Below, one piece after another: positions 24,402 through 32,975 of a stretch of 64,000 nt of DNA. Position numbers and translations under genes: made by a program. The number at the start of each line of letters is the position of its first letter. Within the stretch, counting starts at the first letter, position 1. The stretch lies in the NCBI RefSeq assembly GCF_030499575.1, contig NZ_JASTLC010000001.1:1240001-1304000 (forward strand), given 5' to 3'. The stretch is from Streptomyces sp. DG2A-72. GTDB taxonomy: Bacteria > Actinomycetota > Actinomycetes > Streptomycetales > Streptomycetaceae. The notes beneath the pieces were generated by a model. That model ran no database searches, had not been told where the DNA came from, and worked only from the letters and a program-made list of their open reading frames with translations.

Positions 24402-25352
24402 ATGGATCACAGCGGGCACGGCATGACCATGGATCTGCCGCCGTTCACGCTGGGGCGGGGTCTTCAGTGGTCGGCCAACCCGTTCTTCCTCGTCGCCTGT
24501 CTGGTGGGGCTCGCGCTGTACGCGTACGGCGTCGTGCGGCTGCGGCGGCGCGGTGACAGCTGGCCGGTGGGGCGGACGATCTCGTATGTCGTCGGTGTGC
24601 TGACCATCGCGCTCGTGATGTGCACGAAGCTGAACGACTACGGCATGGTGATGTTCAGTGTGCACATGGTGCAGCACATGGTGATCAGCATGCTGTCGCC
24701 GATCCTGATCCTGCTCGGCGCCCCGATCACGCTCGCGCTGCGGGTGCTGCCCGTCGCCGGCAAGGGGCGCAAGGGGCCGCGCGAGCTGCTGCTGGCGCTG
24801 CTGCACAGCCGGTACATGCAGCTCATCACGCATCCGGCCTTCACCATTCCGCTGTTCATCGCGAGCCTGTACGCGCTGTACTTCACGCCGCTCTTCGACT
24901 TCCTGATGGGGTCCAAGACGGGGCACATCACGATGATGGTGCACTTCCTCGCCGTGGGGGTCGTCTTCTTCTGGCCGATCATCGGCGTAGACCCGGGACC
25001 GCACCGGCCCGGCTATCTGATGCGGATGCTGGAGCTGTTCGCGGGCATGCCGTTCCACGCGTTCTTCGGTATCGCGTTGATGATGGCGTCCACGCCGATG
25101 GTCGAGACGTTCAAGAACCCGCCCGCCTCCCTCGCCATCGACGCACTCTCCGACCAGAACGCGGCCGGCGGGATCGCCTGGGCGTTCAGTGAGATCCCGT
25201 CGGTGCTGGTGCTGCTCGCGTTGTTGTTCCAGTGGCACAGCAGTGAGCAGCGGCAGGCGCGACGCAAGGACCGGGCGGCCGACCGGGACGGCGACAAGGA
25301 ACTCGAGGCGTACAACGCCTATTTGGCCTCATTGGACGCACGGGGACACTGA
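24402..25352 (+). CDS. Cytochrome c oxidase assembly protein (CtaG/caa3 type)
   Basis: A 316-residue polytopic membrane protein with about seven hydrophobic segments. The N-terminus is Met/His-rich (MDHSGHGMTMD), and His pairs lie in the second half (MFSVHMVQHMVISMLSP, HFLAVGVVFFWPIIGVDP), consistent with copper handling in caa3-type oxidase maturation. GAGCCGCCGG precedes the chosen ATG; an upstream in-frame start would add 15 polar residues. The cytoplasmic C-tail is highly charged. Stand-alone gene. Confidence 0.88.
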   Translation: MDHSGHGMTMDLPPFTLGRGLQWSANPFFLVACLVGLALYAYGVVRLRRRGDSWPVGRTISYVVGVLTIALVMCTKLNDYGMVMFSVHMVQHMVISMLSPILILLGAPITLALRVLPVAGKGRKGPRELLLALLHSRYMQLITHPAFTIPLFIASLYALYFTPLFDFLMGSKTGHITMMVHFLAVGVVFFWPIIGVDPGPHRPGYLMRMLELFAGMPFHAFFGIALMMASTPMVETFKNPPASLAIDALSDQNAAGGIAWAFSEIPSVLVLLALLFQWHSSEQRQARRKDRAADRDGDKELEAYNAYLASLDARGH

Positions 25353-25389
25353 CCGGCTCACACCAGTTCTGCTGCGTCACGACACTCTC

Positions 25390-25690
25390 GTGAAGAACCA
25401 CGACTACAAGAAGGGAAAGGCCGTCCCCGGCACCCGTTCGAACGCTGTTCGAGCCGTGGACGCTGCTTGGATTCACCCGACTGGCCGCCGACGTCACGCT
25501 GACCGGGGCGCGCACCGAGTCGGATGCGGCGTGCGCGCGGGATGTGCCGCCGCGGGACCACGCCTTCGATCCGTCGGTGTATCTGGCGGGGTCGTGGACG
25601 AGCGCGGGGGCATGGAAATCGGGAACGCATTTCGTCGTGTGCACCGTGCGGAGGCAGAACGGGGGCACCATGGAGGGGGACGAACCATGA
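25390..25690 (+). pseudogene. Remnant of a secreted-type protein, start lost or frameshifted
   Basis: From 25442 to the TGA at 25688-25690 there is an 82-codon stretch with clear high GC3 coding bias (TLFEPWTLLGFTRLAADVT ... FDPSVYLAGSWTSAGAWKS ... HFVVCTVRRQNGG). Two cysteines and the FVVCTV strand recall DUF4190/septum-formation-type exported domains. No ATG or GTG follows the in-frame stop at 25391. GTG 25390 (VKNHDYKKGKAVPGTRS) would fit as a start only after a +1 shift near 25440. The stop is 13 nt ahead of the next gene, in operon-like spacing. This fills most of the 351-bp gap. Confidence 0.45.
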
Positions 25691-25703
25691 GGAGGGTGTT
25701 GCG

Positions 25704-25874
25704 ATGCCCGGTTCTTCGGACGGATCGACCAAGGCGATGGGGGTGCTCACGGTCGGCGGACTGGTCGTGGTGACCGCCTACACGGTGGCGCTCGGCAGCA
25801 GTGGCTGGCTGTGGTTCGGCTGGGTCGTGCTGGGGCTGATCACCCTCGGAATGATCGTCACCAAGAGCACGTGA
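25704..25874 (+). CDS. Small membrane protein, 56 aa
   Basis: Two transmembrane helices (VLTVGGLVVVTAYTVAL and WLWFGWVVLGLITLGMIV) joined by GSSGW. SD GGAGGG about 8 nt before ATG 25704. No recognised family. Its stop is 3 bp from the stop of the convergent kinase gene. Confidence 0.65.
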   Translation: MPGSSDGSTKAMGVLTVGGLVVVTAYTVALGSSGWLWFGWVVLGLITLGMIVTKST

Positions 25875-25877
25875 GCG

Positions 25878-27092
25878 TCAGGGGCGGGTCAGCCGACTCG
25901 CGGAGTGCACGCCCGGCTGGTACTTCGGCAGCCGGGCGGTGACCTTCATGCCCGCTCCCACGGCGGTCTCGATGACGAGGCCGTAGTCGTCTCCGTACAC
26001 CTGGCGGAGCCGGTCGTCGACGTTGGACAGGCCGATGCCGCCCGACGGGCTGGCCTCGCCGGCGAGGATGCGACGCAGGGCGACGGGGTCCATTCCGGCG
26101 CCGTCGTCCTCGATGACGACCAGTGCCTCGGCTCCGGCGTCCTGTGCGGTGATGCTGATGTGGCACTTGCCCGCGGACGCCGCCTTGCCTTCGAGCCCGT
26201 GCTTCACGGCGTTCTCGACGAGCGGCTGGAGGCACAGGAAGGGCAGGGCGACCGGCAGCACCTCCGGGGCGATCTGGAGGGTGACGGAGAGGCGGTCGCC
26301 GAAGCGTGCCCGGACGAGCGCCAAGTAGTGGTCGATGGCGTGGAGTTCGTCGGCGAGGGTGGTGAAGTCGCCGTGCCTGCGGAACGAGTAGCGGGTGAAG
26401 TCGGCGAATTCCAGGAGCAGTTCGCGGGCGCGCTCGGGGTCGGTGCGGACGAACGAGGCGATCACCGCGAGCGAGTTGAAGATGAAGTGGGGGGATATCT
26501 GGGCGCGCAGGGCCTTGATCTCGGCCTCGATGAGGCGGGTGCGGGACTGGTCCAGGTCGGCCAGCTCCAGCTGGACGGAGACCCAGCGGGCGACCTCACC
26601 GGCGGCGCGCACGAGCACCGCCGATTCGCGGGGCGCGCAGGCGACGAGCGCTCCGTGCACCCGGTCGTCGACGGTGAGCGGGGTGACGACGGCCCAGCGG
26701 ACCGGGCAGTCGGGCGTCTCGCAGGTCAGCGGAAAGGCCTCGCCCCGACCCGACTCCAGGGGGCCGGCGAGACGGTCCATGATCTCTGTCCGGTGGTGGC
26801 CGCCCACCCCGTCCCAGACCAGGACCTCCTTCTGGTCCGTCAGGCACAGCGCATCCGTGCCGAGCAGCGTGCGCAGTCTGCGGGCCGACTTGCGGGCGGT
26901 CTCCTCGGTCAGGCCCGCGCGCAGCGGGGGCGCGGCGAGGGAGGCGGTGTGCAGGGTCTCGAACGTGGCGTGCTCGACCGGGGTGCCGAGGCCGACGAGG
27001 CTCTCGGGCCGTGCGGTGCGGCGGCCGAGCCAGAATCCGGCGGCCAGCAGCGGGAGGATCGCCACACACAGGCCGGCGATGAATCCGCTCAT
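25878..27092 (-). CDS. LytS-type sensor histidine kinase
   Basis: 404 residues. One N-terminal membrane helix (residues 3-22), a GAF-like sensor region (about 65-165) with a Cys pair CETPDC, then the His_kinase (PF06580) domain with phosphoacceptor His202 in ISPHFIFNSLAVIASF and a GHKL ATPase (LCLQPLVENAVKHGLEG, IEDDGAGMD, SGGIGLSNVDDRL). This class pairs with LytTR regulators, one of which heads the same gene block. ATG 27092 is chosen because the hydrophobic helix starts directly after it. Confidence 0.92.
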   Translation of the reverse strand: MSGFIAGLCVAILPLLAAGFWLGRRTARPESLVGLGTPVEHATFETLHTASLAAPPLRAGLTEETARKSARRLRTLLGTDALCLTDQKEVLVWDGVGGHHRTEIMDRLAGPLESGRGEAFPLTCETPDCPVRWAVVTPLTVDDRVHGALVACAPRESAVLVRAAGEVARWVSVQLELADLDQSRTRLIEAEIKALRAQISPHFIFNSLAVIASFVRTDPERARELLLEFADFTRYSFRRHGDFTTLADELHAIDHYLALVRARFGDRLSVTLQIAPEVLPVALPFLCLQPLVENAVKHGLEGKAASAGKCHISITAQDAGAEALVVIEDDGAGMDPVALRRILAGEASPSGGIGLSNVDDRLRQVYGDDYGLVIETAVGAGMKVTARLPKYQPGVHSASRLTRP

Positions 27093-27150
27093 GCGCTCAG
27101 CTCCGCTGGAAGGGCCGCTATACACCGTCGACCGGCCGCGGCGCCGTCGT

Positions 27151-27243
27151 GGCTGGTCGCTCCCCCAAGTTCTCGGCTTCGCTCGAACCCGGGGGGACCC
27201 CCATCGCGGCGGTAGCCGCATATTTGATGCAGTCCCGCGCCCC
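27151..27243 (-). repeat. Dispersed intergenic element, long form (copy 1)
   Basis: 93 bp beginning GGCTGGTCGCTCCCCC and ending CCCGCGCCCC, alignable end to end with the inverted copy at 58829-58912 (shared core CCATCGCGGCGG-AGCCGCA). A GCCCC-TTC-GGGGC hairpin directly adjoins it. It separates the symporter from the kinase gene in an otherwise tight operon. Confidence 0.75.
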
Positions 27244-27264
27244 TTCGGGGCACTGCCGAACCGC

Positions 27265-28977
27265 TCATGCCTTCACCTCCGTGCGCAGCTCCTCCGGCAG
27301 ATGAAACCGGGCCAGGATCGCCGCCGTCCCCGCCGGTACGCGACTCGCCGTGGCCAGGGACACCAGCGCCATGGTGAGGAAGCCCAGCGGAACCGACCAG
27401 ATGGCGGGCCAGGCGAGCAGGGCGTGGAAGGCGCCGCTGCCCGGGAAGCCCGCCATGGTCGCGGCGACGGCGACGAGTGCGGAGCCGCCGCCCACCAGCA
27501 TCCCGGCGGCGGCACCGGGCGGGGTGAGCCGCCGCCACCAGATCCCGAGCACGAGCAGCGGGCAGAACGACGACGCGGACACGGCGAAGGCCAGCCCGAC
27601 GGCGTCGGCGACCGGCAGGCCGCCCACCAGGACGCTGGCGGCCACGGGTACGGCCATCGCGAGGACCGTACCGAGCCTGAAGTGCCGTACGCCGCGCGAC
27701 GGGAGCACGTCCTGGGTGAGCACGCCCGCCACGGCCATCGTCAGTCCCGACGCCGTCGACAGGAACGCGGCGAAGGCTCCCCCGGCGACCAGCGCGCCGA
27801 GCAGGTCGCCGCCGAGGCCGCCGATCATGCGGTCGGGCAGGAGCAGTACGGCGGCGTCCGCGTCGCCGGTGAGGGTGAGTTCGGGGGCGTACAGGCGGCC
27901 CAGGGCGCCGTAGACCGGAGGCAGCAGGTAGAACGCGCCGATCAGGCCCAGGACGGCGACGGTGGTGCGGCGGGCGGCGACGCCGTGCGGGCTGGTGTAG
28001 AAGCGGACGACGACGTGCGGCAGGCCCATGGTGCCGAGGAAAGTGGCGAGGATCAGTCCGTACGTCGCGTACAGCGGGCGTTCGCCGCGGCTCTCGGCCT
28101 GCGAGGGTGACAGGCTGCCGTCGCCGACGCGGTCGGCCTCGGGGACGGGGGCGCCCTTGTCGAAGGTCAGCCGGGTGCCGGCGTCGATGTGGTGGGTGCC
28201 GGCGGGGAGCCGCAGTGCGGTGTCCTCGTGGGCGCGGCCGTCGACGGTGCCGCTCACCGTGACCGTCAGCGGCGTGTCCAGCTTCATGTCGAGGCTGTCG
28301 TCGACGCGGACCACGCGCTGCTCGCGAAAGGTGGCCGGTTCCTCGAACGCGCGGGTCGGTGATCCGTCGCCCTGCCAGGCGAGGACCAGGAAGAGCGCGG
28401 GGACCAGCAGGGCGGTGAGCTTGAGCCAGTACTGGAAGGCCTGCACGAAGGTGATGCTGCGCATGCCGCCGGCGGCGACCGTGGCGACCACGACGACCGC
28501 GACGATCAGCCCGCCGAGGTAGTCCGGTGCGCCGGTGAGGACGGTCAACGTCAGCCCGGCCCCCTGGAGCTGCGGCAGCAGGTAGAGCCAGCCGACGCCG
28601 ACGACGAAGGCGCCCGCGAGCCGCCGTACCGCCTGGGAGGCGAGGCGGGCCTCGGCGAAGTCGGGCAGCGTGTAGGCGCCGGAGCGGCGCAGCGGGGCGG
28701 CGACGAAGATCAGCAGCACCAGATAGCCCGCCGTGTAGCCGACGGGGTACCAGAGCATGTCGGGGCCCTGGACCAGGACCAGGCCCGCGATGCCCAGGAA
28801 GGAGGCGGCGGAGAGGTACTCGCCGCTGATGGCGGCCGCGTTGAGGCGGGGGCCGACGGTGCGGGAGGCGACGTAGAAGTCGGAGGTGGTGCGGGAGATG
28901 CGCAGGCCGAACGCGCCGACGAGGACCGTCGCGAGGACGACGAGGGCGACGGCGGGGACGGCGTAGCTGGAGTTCAT
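27265..28977 (-). CDS. Sodium:solute symporter (SSS family, acetate/pyruvate-type)
   Basis: 570 residues, about 13 membrane segments. Early SSS motif DFYVASRTVGPRLNAAAISGEYLSAASFLG (sodium site on TM1) and RSITFVQAFQYWLKL in the middle; between TM6 and TM7 a long soluble loop (about residues 210-300) rich in Asp/Arg, as in the ActP/MctC group. The group transports acetate, propionate or pyruvate with sodium. Next to a small DUF485-like protein and a LytTR regulator, in the manner of nutrient-sensing BtsSR-BtsT systems; the solute is not decidable from sequence. Confidence 0.9.
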   Translation of the reverse strand: MNSSYAVPAVALVVLATVLVGAFGLRISRTTSDFYVASRTVGPRLNAAAISGEYLSAASFLGIAGLVLVQGPDMLWYPVGYTAGYLVLLIFVAAPLRRSGAYTLPDFAEARLASQAVRRLAGAFVVGVGWLYLLPQLQGAGLTLTVLTGAPDYLGGLIVAVVVVATVAAGGMRSITFVQAFQYWLKLTALLVPALFLVLAWQGDGSPTRAFEEPATFREQRVVRVDDSLDMKLDTPLTVTVSGTVDGRAHEDTALRLPAGTHHIDAGTRLTFDKGAPVPEADRVGDGSLSPSQAESRGERPLYATYGLILATFLGTMGLPHVVVRFYTSPHGVAARRTTVAVLGLIGAFYLLPPVYGALGRLYAPELTLTGDADAAVLLLPDRMIGGLGGDLLGALVAGGAFAAFLSTASGLTMAVAGVLTQDVLPSRGVRHFRLGTVLAMAVPVAASVLVGGLPVADAVGLAFAVSASSFCPLLVLGIWWRRLTPPGAAAGMLVGGGSALVAVAATMAGFPGSGAFHALLAWPAIWSVPLGFLTMALVSLATASRVPAGTAAILARFHLPEELRTEVKA

Positions 28978-28989
28978 CGGTCCGCGGTT

Positions 28990-29349
28990 TCAGCGGTCTT
29001 CGACGAGGCGTACGAAGTCCCGCTCGTTGCGTTCGGCACGCCGCACGTACCAGCGGGCGAGCAGGACGAGGGGGGCGTAGATGCCGAAGCCGAGGACGGC
29101 CCATTCCACGCCGTGGGCGTGCGGCATGGTCGCGAAGAGCAGGGGCAGCGGGCCGACGAGCAGGCCGAGGACGGCGAACACGGCGAGGGCGGCGCGCAGC
29201 TGGGTGCGCATCAGGGAGCGGACGTAGGTGTGGCCGAGGGTGGTCTGCTCGTCGATCTCGGTGCGGGGGCGGTAGTAGCCGGAGACGCGGCGGGCCCGGC
29301 GGGGCGGACCGGTGACGACGACGCGGCGGTCGGCGGGGTTCTGGGGCAC
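28990..29349 (-). CDS. Small membrane protein preceding the symporter (DUF485-like)
   Basis: 119 residues with a charged N-terminus (RRVVVTGPPRRARRVSGYYRPR) and two membrane helices (AALAVFAVLGLLVGPLPLLFA and VEWAVLGFGIYAPLVLLARWYV). DUF485 proteins are the standard partners of ActP-type acetate symporters; size, topology and position fit though the signature is diverged. GTG 29349 starts 2 nt after the regulator stop; symporter follows 12 nt after its own stop. Confidence 0.75.
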   Translation of the reverse strand: MPQNPADRRVVVTGPPRRARRVSGYYRPRTEIDEQTTLGHTYVRSLMRTQLRAALAVFAVLGLLVGPLPLLFATMPHAHGVEWAVLGFGIYAPLVLLARWYVRRAERNERDFVRLVEDR

Positions 29350-29351
29350 CG

Positions 29352-30101
29352 TCAGGGCCTCCTCATCAGCAGGTCCCGCAGCTCGCGGGTGTGGCGCCGG
29401 CTGACCTGGAGTTCCTCGGAGCCGACCACGACGCTCACGGTGCCGGCGTCCAGCCGGAGTTCGCCGATGTGGCGCAGGGCGACGAGATGGCGGCGGTGGA
29501 TGCGGACAAAGCCGCGGGAGCGCCAGCGCTCCTCCAGGGTGGACAGCGGGATGCGTACGAGGTGACTGCCCTTGTCGGTGTGCAGCCGGGCGTAGTCGCC
29601 CTGGGCCTCGACGTGGGTGATGTCCTCGACGGCGACGAATCGGGTCACGCCGCCGAGCTCGACGGGTATGTGGTCGGGGTCGGGTTCGTGCACGGGTATG
29701 TGCGGGGCGCTGTCCCGCAGCTCGGCGGCGCGGCGGACCGCCTCGGCCAGCCGTTCCTTGCGGACGGGCTTGAGCACGTAGTCGACGGCCTTGAGGTCGA
29801 AGGCCTGCACGGCGAAGTCCTCGTGGGCGGTGACGAACACGACGAGCGGCGGCTTGGCGAAGCCGGTGAGCAGCCGGGCCAGGTCGAGTCCGTCGAGGCC
29901 GGGCATGTTGATGTCGAGGAAGACGACGTCGATGGCCTCGGGGCCGTGCGGGCCCGATTCCAGGGCCCGGTTGATGCGGCGCAGCGCCTCGGTGGCGTCG
30001 CTCGCGCCCTCGGCGGTGCCGATCCGGGGATCCGCGTTCAGGAGGTAGAGCAACTCCTCCAGCGAGGGTCGTTCGTCGTCGACGGCGAGGGCGCGCAGCA
30101 T
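29352..30101 (-). CDS. LytTR-family response regulator
   Basis: 249 residues. Receiver domain with AVDDE, phosphoacceptor Asp in VVFLDINMPGLDG, VFVTAHEDFAV and the K of VDYVLKPVRKERL; a linker; then a LytTR DNA-binding domain (VAVEDITHVEAQGDYARLHT, FVRIHRRHLVAL, RRHTRELRDLL). First gene of the block regulator - small membrane protein - symporter - kinase. Divergent from an Lrp-type gene with 76 bp between. Confidence 0.93.
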   Translation of the reverse strand: MLRALAVDDERPSLEELLYLLNADPRIGTAEGASDATEALRRINRALESGPHGPEAIDVVFLDINMPGLDGLDLARLLTGFAKPPLVVFVTAHEDFAVQAFDLKAVDYVLKPVRKERLAEAVRRAAELRDSAPHIPVHEPDPDHIPVELGGVTRFVAVEDITHVEAQGDYARLHTDKGSHLVRIPLSTLEERWRSRGFVRIHRRHLVALRHIGELRLDAGTVSVVVGSEELQVSRRHTRELRDLLMRRP

Positions 30102-30177
30102 GAACCCGGAGTCTAGGAGCAATTCGTACGCTTGCGCACGTGCTCGGGGGGACGTTTCCGCTGGATACAGTGCGGCC

Positions 30178-30669
30178 ATGAACAGCAGGGCCGATTCCTT
30201 CGACGACCTCGACCGGAAGATCATCACCGCGCTGATGGCCAACGCGAGAACCAGTTTCGCCGAGATCGGGACGGCTGTCGGACTGTCCGCCACGGCCGTC
30301 AAGCGGCGGGTGGACCGGCTGCGGGAGACGGGGGTGATCACCGGGTTCACGGCGACGGTGCAGCCGGCGGCGCTGGGCTGGCGCACGGAGGCGTATGTGG
30401 AGGTGTACTGCGAGGGGGCGGCGCCGCCGCGGCGGCTTGCGGAGGTGGTGCGCAACCATCCGGAGATCACGGCGGCGATGACGGTGACCGGCGGCGCGGA
30501 CGCGCTGCTGCATGTGCGGGCGCGGGACGTGGAGCACTTCGAGGAGGTGCTGGAGCGGATCCGTGCGGAGCCGTTCATCCGGAAGACGATCAGCGTGATG
30601 GTGCTGTCCCATCTGATCCCGGAGAGTCCGGAGGCGGGCGCAAGCCAGCCCGCACCCGAGGGCGCATGA
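30178..30669 (+). CDS. Lrp/AsnC-family regulator
   Basis: 163 residues. HTH LDRKIITALMANARTSFAEIGTAVGLSATAVKRRVDRLRETG and a RAM ligand domain (AYVEVYCEGAAPP, VTGGADALLHVRARDVEHFEEVLERI). Placed directly upstream of the DDAH-rocD genes, so likely an arginine/ornithine-responsive local regulator. ATG 30178 chosen: the HTH follows after the normal 8-10 residues. Confidence 0.92.
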   Translation: MNSRADSFDDLDRKIITALMANARTSFAEIGTAVGLSATAVKRRVDRLRETGVITGFTATVQPAALGWRTEAYVEVYCEGAAPPRRLAEVVRNHPEITAAMTVTGGADALLHVRARDVEHFEEVLERIRAEPFIRKTISVMVLSHLIPESPEAGASQPAPEGA

Positions 30670-30693
30670 GACGTGCGCTCAGCATCGCAAAAA

Positions 30694-30708
30694 CGCAGCA
30701 TTCCTGCG
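30694..30708. promoter_or_regulatory. Candidate Lrp operator upstream of DDAH-rocD
   Basis: CGCAG-cattc-CTGCG inverted repeat (5+5 with 5-bp centre) in an otherwise AT-richer stretch between the Lrp gene and the DDAH start, 97 bp before it; a GCGCAGACACGCAAG stretch adjoins it. Confidence 0.4.
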
Positions 30709-30804
30709 CAGACACGCAAGCCTTGTTGCTTGTCGGGCGTATCGGTCACTTCCTACCGTGGAGTCAACCCCAGTCGACACCCCAGGAAGCGGAGGAACCC
30801 CTCT

Positions 30805-31617
30805 GTGTCCGAAAGCCGTGTGCCGCGCCGGCGGCGCTTCCTCGTCTGTGAACCCAGACATTTCGCCGTGCAGTACGCGATCAACCCCTGGATGCATCCC
30901 GACGTCCGCGTCGACGTCGATCTGGCCCAGGAGCAGTGGCAGTCCCTGATCAGCACCTACCGGGCCCACGGGCACACCGTCGACACCGTGGAGCCGGTCC
31001 CCGGTCTCCCGGACATGGTGTTCGCCGCGAACTCGGCGGTCGTCGTGGACGGCCGCGTCTTCGGCTCGCTCTTCCACGCACCGCAGCGGCGCCCCGAGTC
31101 CACGCACTACGACATGTGGTTCAAGGCGGCGGGCTTCGCCGTCCACCGCCCGGAGTCGGTCTGCGAGGGCGAGGGGGACCTGGTCTGGACGGGCCGGTAC
31201 GTCCTGGCCGGCACCGGGTTCCGGACGACGCGGGAGGCGCATCGCGAGGTGCAGGAGTTCTTCGGGCACCCGGTGATCAGCCTGACGCTGGTCGACCCGT
31301 ACTTCTACCACCTGGACACGGCGCTGTTCGTCCTCGACGAGGACACCGTCGTGTACTACCCGGAGGCGTTCTCGCCGGGCAGCCGCGAGGTCCTCGCCCG
31401 GCTGTACCCGGACGCCGTGCTCGCGACCCGCGACGACGCGATGGCGTTCGGGCTGAACTCCGTGTCCGACGGACGCCATGTCTTCATCGCGCCCCAGGCC
31501 GAGTCCCTCGCCGCCCGGCTGGACGACCACGGCTATGTTCCCGTCCCCGTCGACCTCTCCGAGTTCCAGAAGGCCGGCGGTGGCATCAAGTGCTGCACCC
31601 AGGAGGTCCGCCCATGA
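30805..31617 (+). CDS. Dimethylarginine dimethylaminohydrolase (DDAH family)
   Basis: 270-residue amidinotransferase-fold enzyme hydrolysing methylated arginines (or arginine-like guanidines) to citrulline and amine. Family features: PDMVFAANSAVVVDG, EGEGDLVWTGRYVLAGTG, catalytic His in FYHLDTALFVL, nucleophile Cys at the C-terminus (GGIKCCTQE). GTG start with GGAGGAA 9 nt upstream. Its stop overlaps the rocD start (ATGA), so both enzymes are made together to feed ornithine/citrulline-type nitrogen catabolism. Confidence 0.9.
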   Translation: MSESRVPRRRRFLVCEPRHFAVQYAINPWMHPDVRVDVDLAQEQWQSLISTYRAHGHTVDTVEPVPGLPDMVFAANSAVVVDGRVFGSLFHAPQRRPESTHYDMWFKAAGFAVHRPESVCEGEGDLVWTGRYVLAGTGFRTTREAHREVQEFFGHPVISLTLVDPYFYHLDTALFVLDEDTVVYYPEAFSPGSREVLARLYPDAVLATRDDAMAFGLNSVSDGRHVFIAPQAESLAARLDDHGYVPVPVDLSEFQKAGGGIKCCTQEVRP

Positions 31618-32834
31618 CAGCGCCTGCCCGCACCCGTTCCTCCGCCGACCTGATCCGCGCCGAAGAGCCGGTCCTCGCGCACAACTACCACCCCCTGCCC
31701 GTGGTGGTCGCCCGCGCCGAGGGCACCTGGGTGGAGGACGTCGAGGGCCGCCGCTACCTCGACATGCTGGCCGGCTACTCGGCCCTCAACTTCGGCCACC
31801 GCCACCCCGCCCTGATCGAGGCCGCCCACGCCCAGCTCGACCGGCTGACGCTGACCTCGCGCGCCTTCCACAACGACAAGCTCGCCGAGTTCGCCGAACG
31901 GCTCGCCGCACTCACCGGCCTGGACATGGTGCTGCCGATGAACACGGGCGCCGAGGCCGTGGAGAGCGGCATCAAGGTGGCCCGCAAATGGGCGTACGAC
32001 GTGAAGGGCGTCCCCGCCGACCGGGCGACGATCGTGGTCGCGGCGGAGAACTTCCACGGCCGTACGACGACCATCGTCAGCTTCTCCACCGACGAGACCG
32101 CCCGCACCGGCTTCGGCCCCTTCACGCCGGGCTTCCGGATCGTGCCGTACAACGACCTGGCCGCGCTGGAGGCGGCGGTCGACGAGACGACGGCGGCGGT
32201 GCTGATCGAGCCGATCCAGGGGGAGGCCGGGGTGATCATCCCGGACGCCGGCTATCTGGCCGGCGTCCGCGAGCTGACCCGCCGCAAGGGCTGCCTGTTC
32301 ATCGCGGACGAGATCCAGTCGGGACTGGGCCGCACGGGCCGGACGCTCGCCGTCGAGCACGAGTCGGTGCTCCCCGACGTACTGCTGCTCGGCAAGGCGC
32401 TCGGCGGCGGCATCGTGCCGGTGTCGGCGGTGGTCGCGCGCCGGGAGGTGCTGGGTGTGCTGCGGCCCGGCGAGCACGGGTCGACGTTCGGCGGCAACCC
32501 CCTGGCGGCGGCGGTGGGCACGGCGGTCGTCGAGCTGCTGGAGACGGGTGAGTTCCAGCAGCGGGCGGCCGAACTGGGCACGGTGCTGCGGGACGGGCTG
32601 TCCGCGCTGGTCGGCAAGGGCGTCGTCGGTTTCCGCTCGCGCGGGCTGTGGGCGGGCGTCGATGTCGACCCGGCCCTCGGCAGCGGGCGCGAGGTCAGCG
32701 AACGCCTCATGCGGGAGGGCATCCTGGTCAAGGACACCCATGGCTCGACGATCCGCCTCGCCCCGCCCCTCACCATCACCGCCGAGGAACTCACCCAGGC
32801 TCTGGTGGCGCTGGAGAAGGTACTGAGGGCCTGA
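31614..32834 (+). CDS. rocD: Ornithine--oxo-acid aminotransferase
   Basis: 406-residue class III PLP aminotransferase converting ornithine and 2-oxoglutarate to glutamate semialdehyde. Seen: NFGHRHPALIEAAHAQL, MNTGAEAVESGIKVARKW, NFHGRTTTIVSFSTDE, IEPIQGEAGVIIPDAGYL, ADEIQSGLGRTG, PLP-lysine in LLLGKALGGGIVPVSAV, and STFGGNPLAAAV. The N-terminus matches RocD, not acetylornithine ATase. Followed by a strong terminator. Confidence 0.94.
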   Translation: MTAPARTRSSADLIRAEEPVLAHNYHPLPVVVARAEGTWVEDVEGRRYLDMLAGYSALNFGHRHPALIEAAHAQLDRLTLTSRAFHNDKLAEFAERLAALTGLDMVLPMNTGAEAVESGIKVARKWAYDVKGVPADRATIVVAAENFHGRTTTIVSFSTDETARTGFGPFTPGFRIVPYNDLAALEAAVDETTAAVLIEPIQGEAGVIIPDAGYLAGVRELTRRKGCLFIADEIQSGLGRTGRTLAVEHESVLPDVLLLGKALGGGIVPVSAVVARREVLGVLRPGEHGSTFGGNPLAAAVGTAVVELLETGEFQQRAAELGTVLRDGLSALVGKGVVGFRSRGLWAGVDVDPALGSGREVSERLMREGILVKDTHGSTIRLAPPLTITAEELTQALVALEKVLRA

Positions 32835-32838
32835 TCGG

Positions 32839-32883
32839 GGGTGGCAGGGCGCGCGGCACCGGTCCGTACGCGCCCTGCCACCC
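32839..32883 (+). terminator. Hairpin after rocD
   Basis: 15-bp perfect stem GGGTGGCAGGGCGCG / CGCGCCCTGCCACCC with a 15-nt loop, starting 5 bp after the stop. Confidence 0.8.
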
Positions 32884-32975
32884 GGTCACCGCACCTCCCA
32901 TGCCCCGGTCCGTCCCGAAGGGTGAAGATGGGGACAAGAGGTGGTAGACCACTCTCAGCGACAGAGAGGTCGGCC

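Noticed and set aside
27089..29104. Long Arg/Pro-rich minus-strand frame overlapping the symporter
   Set aside because: Out-of-frame reading of the symporter gene, which has clear membrane segments and family motifs in its own frame.
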